A stretch of DNA of 50,657 nt, from contig JAYELL010000016.1 in NCBI GenBank assembly GCA_034717495.1, positions 1-50,657 of the forward strand, written 5' to 3'. Below, piece by piece: positions 1-7,941 of the stretch. The position numbers and the translations under genes are program-made. How positions within the stretch are numbered: position 1 is the stretch's first letter; each line of letters begins with the position of its first letter. The stretch is from Chloroflexota bacterium. Its GTDB lineage: Bacteria; Chloroflexota; Anaerolineae; JAAEKA01. The notes under the pieces were generated by a model that was not told the DNA's origin, searched no databases, and saw only the letters and a program-made list of their open reading frames with translations.

Positions 1-207
1 AGATGACCACGGACCGCCGACCACTGACCGCGGTCTGCCGGCAGATGACCACGGACCGCCGACCACTGACCGCGGTCTTCCGGCAGATGACCGCTGACCG
101 CCGACCACTGACCGCGGTCTTCCGGAAGATGACCGCTGACCGCCGACCACTGACCGCGGTCTTCTGGAAGCGGTCTGTCGTCCGTGGTCCGTGGTCTTCT
201 GAAAGCC
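1..207. repeat. 42-bp tandem repeat, four copies, with degenerate tail
   Basis: Copies begin at 1, 43, 85 and 127, each 42 bp, built from reshuffled GACCGC/GACCAC/GGTC words. A degenerate tail runs on to about 207 (CGTCCGTGGTCC, GTGGTCTTCTGAAAGCC). The reverse complement of the tail matches the element at 24117-24182, and a shorter relative lies at 17211-17250. The array may continue left of the window. It is probably a non-coding dispersed repeat family. Confidence 0.85.
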
Positions 208-271
208 GTCCAGCTTGCGACACTCGAATAATAGTCGCGACCCTGATAGTTGTCAATGCGAGGGGTTTGCT

Positions 272-409
272 TTTTACCCACCCCCCGCCCCCTCCCAATC
301 TGGGAGGGGGAGAGGCCCGTGAAGTAGCATCATCGCGACTCTTCTCCCCCGGTTCGGGGAGCCCTTGGCTGTCGCGCTGGGGGCTGCGCACGGGCTGGGG
401 GAGGGGTCA
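272..409. repeat. G/C-run dispersed repeat with a 10-bp hairpin
   Basis: A stretch of C and G runs contains a perfect hairpin, with arms CCCCCTCCCA (288-297) and TGGGAGGGGG (301-310) around a 3-nt loop. It is followed by a second G-rich part ending in GGGGGAGGGG. Such blocks are common dispersed intergenic repeats in environmental bacterial genomes. No gene is seen between 208 and 436. Confidence 0.5.
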
Positions 410-436
410 TGTCAGGAAGTGCGTCAGTGCCATTCC

Positions 437-464
437 TTGACGACAGTGAGTAAAAACGTATAAT
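437..464 (+). promoter_or_regulatory. Sigma-70 type promoter of the first methyltransferase
   Basis: TTGACG (437-442), a 16-bp spacer and a perfect TATAAT (459-464). Transcription should start near 471, only about 11 nt before the ATG at 482, and no Shine-Dalgarno is visible. The message is probably almost leaderless. Confidence 0.75.
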
Positions 465-481
465 CTGGCGCAATATCCATC

Positions 482-1333
482 ATGACCACAGCCGGTGAAA
501 CCTATCGCTTCTACAACCAGTCCGAGGGCTATCTCGAGCGCCTGGATGGCGCCGGATGGCGCCCGGAGTATGATGCTGTGCTCGCCGCCCTGAACAACTA
601 TCAAGCTCAACCCCATGGACGCGCCCTGGACTACGGATGTGGCGTTGGCGACCTGGCGGCCAGCCTGGCCCGCAGCGGCTACCAGGCCTACGGGGCCGAC
701 ATCTCTCTGCCCTTTTTGCAGGAAGCGCGGTCGCGTTACCCGGGCCTTTCTTTTGTGGCCCTCGACTCCGGGCCAACCCTGCCCTTTCCTGCCAACAATT
801 TCGCCGCGATTCTCTCCGTCAATACGCTGGAACATGTCGCCCGCCCTGCCCTGAGTCTCAAAGAGCTGGTTCGTGTCCTGGAGCCGGGTGGCCTGCTGGT
901 CATGACCTTTCCAAATCTGCTCTCCCCACTGCGGCCCTTGCGACGTTTTGTGGTGCGGCGTCGGCGAGCCAGATACGGGCCCGAGAGTGGTGAATCCGCT
1001 TGCGACTCCTTGCGGCTGGTGTTGAGAAACCTGCGTGTGTTGGCAGCCGTTACCCTGACCCACAGACCTCAGTTTCGGCCCCGCCAGGCCGATTTTGCCA
1101 ACGCGGAGCAATATCGTCGTCTGGGCTACGGCGCCGATTACGATGCCGTCTGGTTGACAAATCCATCGGATGTAGCCTGGCGATTGCGCCAGCTTGGCAT
1201 GGAGGTCCTGGCAGTCCGGGGCATTGCGGGAGCCTCCGAGCGCAGCCGGGTAATCAACCAGCTGCGCCGATCCCTGCCATCCCACCTCAGTTCTCCGATC
1301 CTGTTGGTCGCCCGCCACCGGAGGTCTGTGTAA
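482..1333 (+). CDS. Class I SAM-dependent methyltransferase
   Basis: A 283-residue protein with a class I methyltransferase fold. The SAM-binding glycine motif DYGCGVGDLA lies near residues 46-55, the acidic strand-2 end at 'GADIS', and a VNTLEHVA motif near 117. This arrangement is typical of the Methyltransf_11/ubiE-like group; the acceptor cannot be predicted. It stands alone behind its own consensus promoter and has an almost leaderless start. The extreme C-terminus and the stop codon lie inside copy A of a dispersed repeat (1313-1351), so the tail may have been rewritten by repeat insertion. Family is confident, substrate unknown. Confidence 0.85.
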   Translation: MTTAGETYRFYNQSEGYLERLDGAGWRPEYDAVLAALNNYQAQPHGRALDYGCGVGDLAASLARSGYQAYGADISLPFLQEARSRYPGLSFVALDSGPTLPFPANNFAAILSVNTLEHVARPALSLKELVRVLEPGGLLVMTFPNLLSPLRPLRRFVVRRRRARYGPESGESACDSLRLVLRNLRVLAAVTLTHRPQFRPRQADFANAEQYRRLGYGADYDAVWLTNPSDVAWRLRQLGMEVLAVRGIAGASERSRVINQLRRSLPSHLSSPILLVARHRRSV

Positions 1334-1465
1334 ATCAGCGGGGAAGCCAGATAAAAACATAACCGCAGATGACGCAGATTTACGCAGATTAGCGCAGATC
1401 AATCCAAAAAAGATCAGCGGCAATCTGCGCCGGAGGTCTGCGTAATCCGCCGTGAAATCAGAAAA
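1313..1465. repeat. Dispersed repeat, two related copies around GCAGATT words
   Basis: Two related segments contain CCGGAGGTCTGYGTAA: copy A at 1313-1351 and copy B at 1422-1465. They flank a run of GCAGAT-type words (1362-1400). A third copy lies at 5764-5808, about 4.3 kb away. Copy A overlaps the end of the upstream methyltransferase gene. Confidence 0.75.
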
Positions 1466-1487
1466 AAGTCGCTATTCGAAATGATCT

Positions 1488-1516
1488 TTGCCAATCCCAT
1501 CCAGTTATGCTATGAT
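1488..1516 (+). promoter_or_regulatory. Promoter of the secreted glycosidase-like gene
   Basis: TTGCCA (1488-1493), a 17-bp spacer and TATGAT (1511-1516). The predicted start near 1523 leaves a leader of about 270 nt before the ATG at 1794. Confidence 0.6.
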
Positions 1517-1522
1517 CGTTCC

Positions 1523-1793
1523 CGTTGCGCCGCAGCCGTTATTTGGTTGCGGCGGTAGGTTGCTGCGAACCTGCCAACCTGAAAGAACTGTCATAATTGA
1601 GGCAAGTGCTGTTAATAATGTATTCAGAATCATCTGCTAAACTTTCTAGTTGTCGATTGCGAATTACTGAATGGGCAATTGTCAACACTTGCACCTTCGT
1701 CCCTGCATAGGTGTGACAGCGGGCAATTAACGGGAGTGGCTCAAGGCAGTAGGAGGGAGCATATCTTGCAGCAAAGGAGTCTAGGTAAATAAT
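1523..1793 (+). other. Long, partly structured 5' leader without a gene
   Basis: About 270 nt lie between the promoter and the start codon. A hairpin forms near the 5' end (arms 1529-1537 and 1545-1553, one G-U pair), followed by AGGTT/AACCT pairing. A good ribosome site, AAAGGAG, lies 5' of the ATG. No known riboswitch consensus was recognised, and small open frames on the other strand look like chance. Confidence 0.4.
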
Positions 1794-4664
1794 ATGAAAC
1801 AGAAACACGTTTTAACGTCGATTGTCGTGCTGATACTTGTGGTGGTTTTAGGAGCTGCTTCAATAGCCAGTGCAGGCATTCAAGCCTTCGACGAAGGTAG
1901 ACAACCAGACGCAGCGCCGGTGCCCCAGGCGCCAGGCTTTTACCTGGTGGGCGGCAGCAAAAACCTCGATCCCGTCCTCTTCCACCAGGGCGGTGACATG
2001 CAGTTCTACTCCTGGGCAGACCTGAACCCGGCCGACGGAGCCTATGATTTCTCCAACCTCAACTATTTCATCGATTCCCACTACTGGCCGCCGGGTCCGG
2101 GCCAGCCTGGCAAAAAGGTGGGCATCGCGATCACTGCCTACGATGGTCGCAATGCAACCGGCGTTAACGCCATGCCCCAGTGGGTGCGCAATCTGCCCAA
2201 CACCACCATCCCCGGCCTCCTCACCGAGGAGATCAACAACGGTGATTTCGAGAAGTCGGGAAATCCCCTCTACGCCTGGGAACATACACCCGATGTGGCC
2301 GGCAGCACCGACAACCCCCGCGGCGGCAGCTACAGCGCCAAGATGAATGAAGCAGGGGCGATCAACCAGACTTCCGAATTGCGAAGCTGGACCTTCCGCA
2401 TCCCGGAGGTCCTCATCCAGGGTGAGCTCAACTTCTACTGGCGTTCAGAGTCAGGGGCCGAAGACCCGGGCGACAACCTGAAGGTAGAGCTGATGGAAGG
2501 TGACGACGTGGTCGCTACCATTATGAACGAGAGCAATCCCGGTGACCAGGATTGGCAGGAAAAAATCGCAAGCATTTTGCCCCACGAGGGGCACTGGTCG
2601 ACTCTGCGCTTCACACTGACCAACGACGGCGATGAACCCTGGACTGTCTTCATCGATGATGTCAGTCTGACCGTTCAGCCCACCTTGCCCAAGATCTGGG
2701 ATCCGGCCTACCTGGAGCAATATGAGCGTTTCGTGGATGCCCTGGGTCAAGCCTATAAAAACGACGACCGCGTCGATTTCATTGCCATGGGCACCGGCAT
2801 GTTCGGCGAGACCAGAGCCAGCGACAACATCGATGACCGTGCCACCATAGCGGGCGGCCTGACCGACTCCTGGGCCTGGATCACCACCGTCAATATCATT
2901 ACCAGCATGTATGTGGACGCCTTCAGCGATGGCAGCCAGTTGAAAAAAGTGCTGCTCCTGCAGAATGCACCTTTCCAGTATGAACGGTGGGAGCGTCCCC
3001 AGTTCTCTGATTTCGCGGCGTCCAACGATGTGGGCCTCTCCTACAACGGCCTCTGGCCCGACTACAACTCGGCCGAGACGCTGCAATGGCCCAATGCCGG
3101 CAGCGCCTATGGCCAGATGGCCTTTGATCCCATCCTGAAGCATGGCGACGACGTGGCCACCGGCTTCGAGACCTACAACTACATGATCGGCGATGGCAAA
3201 TGGCCGGGAACCTACCCGCGGCGCGAGGGCAGCGGGGTATCCGATAGCTTCTACTGGGCAACCCTGCAGGCCTTGAGCCTGCATGTCGACTACGTGCGTT
3301 TGAGCGGCTATGGCAGACCTCCCTCGACCCGTTGGTACGTCGATTACAACACCAACCAGCCGGTGCCCGCCTACACCGACATCATGGGCTGGGCGGCCCC
3401 CTACTTCGGAGCCACCCTGGACGAGAACGACGATCGCTACACGCCGTCGGTGTGGGTAGCCCTGCGCGAGCACATGCAGCCCCTTTGTTATGCCGACAGT
3501 TCTTGTCAGGACACCAGCGAGTGGCCCCCCCTGGGCAACTTCGATTTCTGGCTGGAGCAGGATGACTCCGTCGATGGTGGCCAGACGGTTCCGGCCACCT
3601 ATGTGGAACTGGTGACGTGGGCAAGCGGTGCACAGGGCGCCCCATGGATGGGTCACTGTCCCGACAACCCCGCCACCGGCCCGATCGGATATCCATGTTT
3701 CGGCAACGTGACCAATACCAGTCTTCCCGAGACCCGCGAGGCACAGTATATTCGCCGCACCGACCAGGGTTCCGGCAACCCCGCCATGTTCTTCCGTATC
3801 GCCGATGGTTACATGGACGACGAGGTATACACGGCTGAAATACAGGTCACCTACTGGGACCGCGGCACCGACCGCTGGCGACTGCAGTATGATTCCACCA
3901 CCGGCCCCAAATATGCCAGGCCCGTGGGCTCCAGCAATGCCTGGGTGCAGAAGCAGGGCAGCAACCAGTTCCGCACCGTGACCTTCGAGGTCACCGATGC
4001 CCGTTTCGGCAACCACCTGACAGATGGCACCGACTTCCTGATCGATTCCCGAAGCAACACCGGTGCCAACGATGGCAACGAGTGGATCCACTTTGTCGAT
4101 GTAGCCAAGGTCGATGCGACCCAGCCGACGGCCACCAATACACCGACGCGGACGCCGACCCGTACGCCGACTAACACGCCAACCAATACACCGACGCGGA
4201 CGCCGACGGCTACGCACACACCAACCAATACGCCGACTAACACGCCAACCAATACCCCAACGCGGACGCCGACGGCTACGCACACACCAACCAATACGCC
4301 GACGAGCACGCCGACCCATACGCCGGAGCCCACCACCGGCAACATCATGGGTAAGGCCTTCGTCGACGGCAACGGAAACGGCTCTTATGACCCGGGCGAA
4401 ATGCTGTTGGCCAACATCACCGTACAGCTGAAGAACAGCGGTGGCACCGTGATCAACACGGCGACCACGTCGGCCAGCGGCACCTACAGTTTCTGGAGCG
4501 TGCAACCCGGCTCCTATGTGGTGCTGCCGCTGCCTACCGGCACCTACTTCCCGCGGCCGTCGCAGCATGGCGCACAGGTGGTGGCGGGCCAGACGATAAC
4601 GGTGGACCTTCCCTTCTATACCTACCTGAAGATCTACCTGCCGCTGAGCCTTAAGGGCTCCTGA
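1794..4664 (+). CDS. Large secreted glycosidase-like protein with Thr-Pro linker
   Basis: A 956-residue exported protein. A signal peptide covers about residues 1-27. A TIM-barrel-like N-terminus follows, with '[13 protein letters not shown]', a pattern seen in GH42-like and other beta-glycosidase barrels. A jelly-roll-like segment near 145-295 begins NGDFEKSG and ends FIDDVSLTV, and appears inserted into the barrel. The barrel then resumes, and 'GTGMFGE' near 330 offers a candidate acid/base Glu. A Thr-Pro-Asn/Arg linker covers about 777-845, followed by an SdrD/Cna-B-like domain ('[12 protein letters not shown]', '[12 protein letters not shown]'). The protein ends in '[10 protein letters not shown]', resembling the C-termini of many Chloroflexota secreted proteins. 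Its role is probably extracellular polysaccharide binding or hydrolysis. No exact family is recognised and catalysis is inference. Confidence 0.75.
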   Translation: MKQKHVLTSIVVLILVVVLGAASIASAGIQAFDEGRQPDAAPVPQAPGFYLVGGSKNLDPVLFHQGGDMQFYSWADLNPADGAYDFSNLNYFIDSHYWPPGPGQPGKKVGIAITAYDGRNATGVNAMPQWVRNLPNTTIPGLLTEEINNGDFEKSGNPLYAWEHTPDVAGSTDNPRGGSYSAKMNEAGAINQTSELRSWTFRIPEVLIQGELNFYWRSESGAEDPGDNLKVELMEGDDVVATIMNESNPGDQDWQEKIASILPHEGHWSTLRFTLTNDGDEPWTVFIDDVSLTVQPTLPKIWDPAYLEQYERFVDALGQAYKNDDRVDFIAMGTGMFGETRASDNIDDRATIAGGLTDSWAWITTVNIITSMYVDAFSDGSQLKKVLLLQNAPFQYERWERPQFSDFAASNDVGLSYNGLWPDYNSAETLQWPNAGSAYGQMAFDPILKHGDDVATGFETYNYMIGDGKWPGTYPRREGSGVSDSFYWATLQALSLHVDYVRLSGYGRPPSTRWYVDYNTNQPVPAYTDIMGWAAPYFGATLDENDDRYTPSVWVALREHMQPLCYADSSCQDTSEWPPLGNFDFWLEQDDSVDGGQTVPATYVELVTWASGAQGAPWMGHCPDNPATGPIGYPCFGNVTNTSLPETREAQYIRRTDQGSGNPAMFFRIADGYMDDEVYTAEIQVTYWDRGTDRWRLQYDSTTGPKYARPVGSSNAWVQKQGSNQFRTVTFEVTDARFGNHLTDGTDFLIDSRSNTGANDGNEWIHFVDVAKVDATQPTATNTPTRTPTRTPTNTPTNTPTRTPTATHTPTNTPTNTPTNTPTRTPTATHTPTNTPTSTPTHTPEPTTGNIMGKAFVDGNGNGSYDPGEMLLANITVQLKNSGGTVINTATTSASGTYSFWSVQPGSYVVLPLPTGTYFPRPSQHGAQVVAGQTITVDLPFYTYLKIYLPLSLKGS
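4176..4320 (+). repeat. 66-bp coding repeat of the Thr-Pro linker
   Basis: A unit of 66 bp (22 codons) begins at 4176 and again at 4242, with few differences, and is itself built from ACN-CCN-ACN codons. It encodes the flexible linker of the secreted protein and is a likely site of length variation between strains. Confidence 0.8.
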
Positions 4665-4679
4665 TCGTTGACCTTTTCG

Positions 4680-4723
4680 CTTTGCGACCGGTTGGTGGAA
4701 ACCATCACCGGCCGGTCGCAAAG
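4680..4723 (+). terminator. Stem-loop after the secreted-protein gene
   Basis: Perfect 12-bp arms, CTTTGCGACCGG (4680-4691) and CCGGTCGCAAAG (4712-4723), start 16 nt after the stop codon. No T-run follows, so it may be a weak terminator or an RNA 3'-end stabiliser. Confidence 0.5.
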
Positions 4724-4883
4724 TGTCTCCGTCCCATTCTGAAGAGCCAGTCCATGGCGGCGTGCATCCTCCCGTCCAGTCGCCTTAACAGATTGTCATC
4801 TCCAGAGGGAACGCTGTTCATAGAGAATTCATAAAGCCATGCTATCCTATGATCGTGAGAGCAAATCGACGGGAGGCAATCAG

Positions 4884-5606
4884 GTGTTAGAGACGCAAAC
4901 ACGCATGGCCACTTGGTACGAAGATAGCAGCAGCATCTACCCACAGGCGCTGCAGAAACTCCAGACACGCACGCTGGCCTATGAACGGCTCAAGCGCGCG
5001 TTGGATTTTCTGGCGGCTGCGTTCTTTTTGGTGGTCTTTTCCCCATTATTGCTGCTAATTGCAGTCGCCATCAAAATCGATGGTCCTGGGCCAGTCTTGT
5101 TTATCCAGCGTCGAACGGGAAGGTATGGACGGCCTTTCAACTTCTTCAAGTTTCGTTCGATGAGCTATAGCAAGAACCACGCGCAGATTCACCGCGAATT
5201 CGTGCGCCAATATGCCAACGGCGTGGATAAGGACCAGACCACGAATGGGCTGCACAAGCCTTTCCAGAACGGTCCAACGATCACCAGGGTTGGCAAGTTC
5301 CTGCGACAATCCAGCCTCGACGAACTGCCCCAGCTTTGGAACATCCTCCGCGGGGACATGAGCTTCGTCGGCCCCAGAGCCTGGGCAGACTACGAGCTGG
5401 AAAACTACAAGGACTGGCACTATCGCCGGCTGGAGGTAACGCCCGGCCTCACCGGCCTGGCCCAGATCAGTGGCCGCAGTGCCCTTTCCTTCGACAATAT
5501 CATCCGCCTGGACATCGACTATATCGAAAACCGGTCCCTGTGGATGGACTTCAAGATCCTGCTAAAGACCATTCCTGTGGTCCTTACCGGCGCCAACACG
5601 GGCTGA
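4884..5606 (+). CDS. Polyprenyl-phosphate sugar-1-phosphate transferase (bacterial sugar transferase)
   Basis: A 240-residue membrane enzyme of the bacterial sugar transferase family (WbaP/PglC/WcaJ C-terminal type). It moves a sugar phosphate from a nucleotide sugar to undecaprenyl phosphate and so starts a surface polysaccharide or glycan. A basic KRALDF start is followed by one hydrophobic re-entrant helix. Then come 'GPVLFIQRRTGRYG', 'FKFRSM', 'SLDELPQLWNILRGDMSFVGPR' spread over the core, and 'GLTGLAQISGRS' near the end. The GTG at 4884 is preferred because GGGAGG lies at 4871-4876, 7 nt upstream. An ATG at 4839 is in frame but has no ribosome site and lies before a TATGAT (4848-4853) that could be the -10 box. 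No glycosyltransferases are adjacent. Confidence 0.88.
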   Translation: MLETQTRMATWYEDSSSIYPQALQKLQTRTLAYERLKRALDFLAAAFFLVVFSPLLLLIAVAIKIDGPGPVLFIQRRTGRYGRPFNFFKFRSMSYSKNHAQIHREFVRQYANGVDKDQTTNGLHKPFQNGPTITRVGKFLRQSSLDELPQLWNILRGDMSFVGPRAWADYELENYKDWHYRRLEVTPGLTGLAQISGRSALSFDNIIRLDIDYIENRSLWMDFKILLKTIPVVLTGANTG

Positions 5607-5763
5607 TCTTCTGGCCCTGACGGTCGATATTGCCCGGCCGCCATTGCCATGTCCCGTTCCGCCGCCCTCCCTGTCTCTCACAAACACTAACAATACCATA
5701 CCCTGATGGAGCGTTTCAGTTACTGGCACTGTCTGGTGCTGGGGCAAGGAAATTATCAGCGAT

Positions 5764-5862
5764 GATCTGCGCCGGAGGTCTGTGTAGATCAGCGGTGAAA
5801 TCAGAAAAGATTACAACCGCAGCGCAGTCCTGAGCAGTGTCCCGAGGGGTGTAGTCGAAGGG
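5764..5862. repeat. Third copy of the CCGGAGGTCTG repeat plus a GAGGGGTGTAGTCGAAGGG segment
   Basis: 5764-5808 matches 1422-1465 closely. It runs into 'GAGCAGTGTCCCGAGG' and 'GTAGTCGAAGGG', another common type of short dispersed intergenic repeat. The gap 5607-5863 otherwise shows no gene. Confidence 0.7.
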
Positions 5863-6045
5863 ATGATGCTGATGATGAACTCGATGAACTGGAAACGCAC
5901 ATTGGTGGCGCTCATGGTCCTGGCCATGGTCGTCACACACGGATTGACCGGTCCGGACAGCCGCTCCTCCCGGAGGCCTCTGCAAATACCGGGCGACGCA
6001 CAGCCTGATTTTTACCTGCACCTGCCGATCTTGCTTCAGCCCTGA
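5863..6045 (+). CDS. Mini-exported peptide: signal sequence joined to a C-terminal YLHLPILL motif
   Basis: A 60-codon open frame. It begins with Met-rich, then basic residues (NWKR), followed by a hydrophobic stretch (TLVALMVLAMVVTHGL) like a signal peptide. After only about 20 further residues it ends 'FYLHLPILLQP', which resembles the '[10 protein letters not shown]' end of the 956-residue secreted protein. There is nothing of domain size between the two ends. A GAAGGG lies just upstream, partly inside a dispersed repeat, and several ATGs (5863, 5866, 5872, 5875) could start it. It may be a small exported peptide, or the remnant of a longer secreted gene that lost its middle. Coding is plausible but unproven. 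Confidence 0.4.
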   Translation: MMLMMNSMNWKRTLVALMVLAMVVTHGLTGPDSRSSRRPLQIPGDAQPDFYLHLPILLQP

Positions 6046-6106
6046 TCGGCTATCGGCGCACCTGCCGCTCCCCGGGCATGGATGGCGCCCAATCGGTTTG
6101 GGGGGA

Positions 6107-6191
6107 GACGCCCTGGCCTGCCTGGAGGGGATTCTACCGCACCCAGGGCGTCCCAACAGACCCGTCGCCGGCCGCTGGCGACGGGTCTGTT
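6107..6191. terminator. Two consecutive stem-loops
   Basis: Stem 1 pairs GACGCCCTGG (6107-6116) with CCAGGGCGTC (6143-6152). Stem 2 pairs AACAGACCCGTCGCC (6155-6169) with its perfect complement at 6177-6191 around a 7-nt loop. No T-run follows. They separate the upstream surface genes from the seven-gene run and may end transcription; 6046-6305 holds no gene. Confidence 0.5.
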
Positions 6192-6305
6192 CACGGTTGG
6201 AAAAATGGGCAGCACAACGCTTTGATGGTAAACTTACAAGTTGTACCTGACACGATCTGGTCCTGTCACTGATGAAGATTGCGGGATCAAGTTGTTTGGC
6301 CTGTG

Positions 6306-6926
6306 ATGACAAAGAACCTGATGACAAGAATCCACCCAACCGCAGAAGTGTCCGGAAGTGCGCAGATTGGCGATGGTACCCAGATATGGCACCATTCGCA
6401 GATTCGCGAAGGGGCGACGGTGGGCCGGGAATGCATCCTGGGCAAGGGTGTCTACGTTGACTTCGGCGTGCAGATCGGTGATCGCTGCAAGCTGCAGAAT
6501 GGCGTGTTTGCCTACCACGGCGCCACCATCGAGGATGGTGTGTTCATTGGACCCGGGGCGATCCTGACCAATGATCGTTGCCCCCGCGCCATCAATCCCA
6601 GGGGTAGTCTACAGACCGATGCAGATTGGCAGCTCGGAAAAATCACCGTCAAACGGGGCGCATCGCTGGGCGCCGGCACGATCGTGCTGCCCGATCTGAT
6701 CATCGGCCAATTTGCCATGACCGGGGCAGGAGCAGTGGTCACCCGCAGCGTGCCCGACCACGGACTGGTCATCGGCAACCCGGCCAGGTTGGTCGCTTAC
6801 GTTTGCAGGTGCGGTCGTCGCTTGAATCCCGTCGATTCCGGGCAAGACCAGGATCACTTTGTTTGCACGCATTGCCACGAAAACTTCAGGTTGAATCCGC
6901 TTCCCCAGCAAGGAGACATCGATTGA
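6306..6926 (+). CDS. Left-handed beta-helix N-acyltransferase with zinc ribbon (WbpD/WlbB-like)
   Basis: About 206 residues of hexapeptide repeats ('IHPTAEVSGSAQIGDGTQIW', 'GVQIGDRCKLQNGVF', 'GVFIGPGAILTND') of the kind seen in WbpD/WlbB. Those enzymes N-acetylate UDP-2-acetamido-3-amino-2,3-dideoxy-glucuronate in the route to diacetamido-uronic acids of surface polysaccharides. The C-terminus adds a Cys-x-Cys ... Cys-x2-Cys element (CRC and CTHC), which looks like a small zinc ribbon. The start is uncertain: ATGs at 6306 and 6321 and a TTG at 6279 are in frame and none has a clear ribosome site. The stop overlaps the next start, and pairing with a Gfo/Idh/MocA enzyme is the usual WbpD/WbpB arrangement, which supports the assignment. 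A partner aminotransferase is not in the window. Confidence 0.8.
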   Translation: MTKNLMTRIHPTAEVSGSAQIGDGTQIWHHSQIREGATVGRECILGKGVYVDFGVQIGDRCKLQNGVFAYHGATIEDGVFIGPGAILTNDRCPRAINPRGSLQTDADWQLGKITVKRGASLGAGTIVLPDLIIGQFAMTGAGAVVTRSVPDHGLVIGNPARLVAYVCRCGRRLNPVDSGQDQDHFVCTHCHENFRLNPLPQQGDID

Positions 6927-7921
6927 ACAGACAGATCCGCACAGGAGTCATCGGTGTTGGCAACATGGGCCAACACCATGCCCGAATCTATGCCTCGACG
7001 CCGGAAAGCCATCTGGTTGGCGTTGCCGACAGCAACGAAGACCGGGCAGCGCGGATAGCGGCTCGCTATGAAGTACCCGTGTATGCCGACTATCGAGACC
7101 TTCTGGATCAGGTTGACGCTGTGACCATCGCAGCGCCCACTACCCTTCATTACGACGTCGGCCTGGCCTGCATCGAACGTGGTGTGCACATCCTGATGGA
7201 AAAGCCGCTGACCGCGACCATCGACGAGGCGGTGGACCTGGCCGAACGGGCAAAGGAATCTGACCTGGTCCTGCAGGTAGGACATGTCGAGCGCTTCAAT
7301 CCCACCTTCGTTCAGCTGGCCAGGGTGCTGACCGAACACGAGATCCTGTCGATCGAGGCCAGACGCCTGAGTCCTTTCGCCACCCGGGCCGCTGACGTGA
7401 GCGTTGTCTACGATCTCATGGTCCACGACCTTGACCTGATTCTAACCGTGATCGACGCTCCTCTGGCAAACGTACAGGCAGTCGGTGGTCAGGTTCGCTC
7501 TCCCCAGCCCGATCACGCGATGGCATTGCTCAACTTCGCCTCAGGCCAGGTTGCCAGCGTTTCCGCCAGCAAAGTCACACAGCACAAGGTGAGACAGATG
7601 GAAGTTACCTGTGCCGAGGCCTTTATTGTGGCCGACTTTCTGACGCGAACCGTGATGATCCACCGCCAGTCTGCCGCCAACTACTTCGCCCATCAGGGTG
7701 AGGTGCTCTACAGACAGGAAGGACTGATCGAGCAGGTTTACGTGCCACAGATCGAGCCCCTTTATGCCGAGCTGAATCATTTCCTGGGCTGTATCGAGAA
7801 CAACAGCCAGCCGCTGGTTGGCAGCGATGAAGCCATCCGCGTCATGCGGGTCGCCGAACAGATCGAAAAACATATCATAAATGGCCTGGAGGCCATAGAA
7901 ATGAGCGCTACGGACCTATAG
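6923..7921 (+). CDS. Gfo/Idh/MocA-family dehydrogenase (WbpB/WlbA-like)
   Basis: A 332-residue NAD(P)-dependent oxidoreductase. Its Rossmann motif GVIGVGNMGQHHARIY lies at the N-terminus, the 'EKPL' catalytic lysine near residue 93, and 'YDLMVHDLDL' supplies the Asp/His pair further on. By partnership with the preceding acyltransferase it may oxidise C3 of a UDP-N-acetylhexosamine uronate. The long open frame reaches back to 6626, but the true start is the TTG at 6923: AGGAG (6911-6915) sits 7 nt upstream, and TTG overlaps the TGA of the upstream gene (TTGA), implying translational coupling. The family is certain; the exact substrate rests on context. Confidence 0.85.
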   Translation: MNRQIRTGVIGVGNMGQHHARIYASTPESHLVGVADSNEDRAARIAARYEVPVYADYRDLLDQVDAVTIAAPTTLHYDVGLACIERGVHILMEKPLTATIDEAVDLAERAKESDLVLQVGHVERFNPTFVQLARVLTEHEILSIEARRLSPFATRAADVSVVYDLMVHDLDLILTVIDAPLANVQAVGGQVRSPQPDHAMALLNFASGQVASVSASKVTQHKVRQMEVTCAEAFIVADFLTRTVMIHRQSAANYFAHQGEVLYRQEGLIEQVYVPQIEPLYAELNHFLGCIENNSQPLVGSDEAIRVMRVAEQIEKHIINGLEAIEMSATDL

Positions 7922-7941
7922 CGCCCACCATCTCCCCTACC

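Noticed and set aside
3-440. Open frame with a 14-residue repeat (MTTDRRPLTAVFRQ type)
   Set aside because: It exists only because the DNA repeat unit is 42 bp, a multiple of three, and happens to lack stops. The same repeat words occur in non-coding gaps elsewhere, and there is no ribosome site.
407-1423. 338-codon frame on the - strand opposite the first methyltransferase
   Set aside because: Runs through dispersed repeats at both ends and has no recognisable motif; the + frame has canonical methyltransferase motifs.
4114-4372. TPT-linker DNA as a possible satellite or CRISPR-like array
   Set aside because: The repeat is codon-periodic inside an intact reading frame and encodes a Thr-Pro linker; there are no unique spacers.
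2451-4721. Very long open frame (756 codons) on the - strand opposite the secreted protein gene
   Set aside because: Shadow of a G+C-rich coding strand. It is rich in His/Gly/Arg/Val runs, has no domain and no ribosome site, and the + strand gene has a signal peptide and clear domains.
6222-6249. TTGATG-16-TACCTG as promoter of the seven-gene run
   Set aside because: The -10 lacks the final T and the -35 is weak. A promoter is expected here, but this candidate is not convincing.
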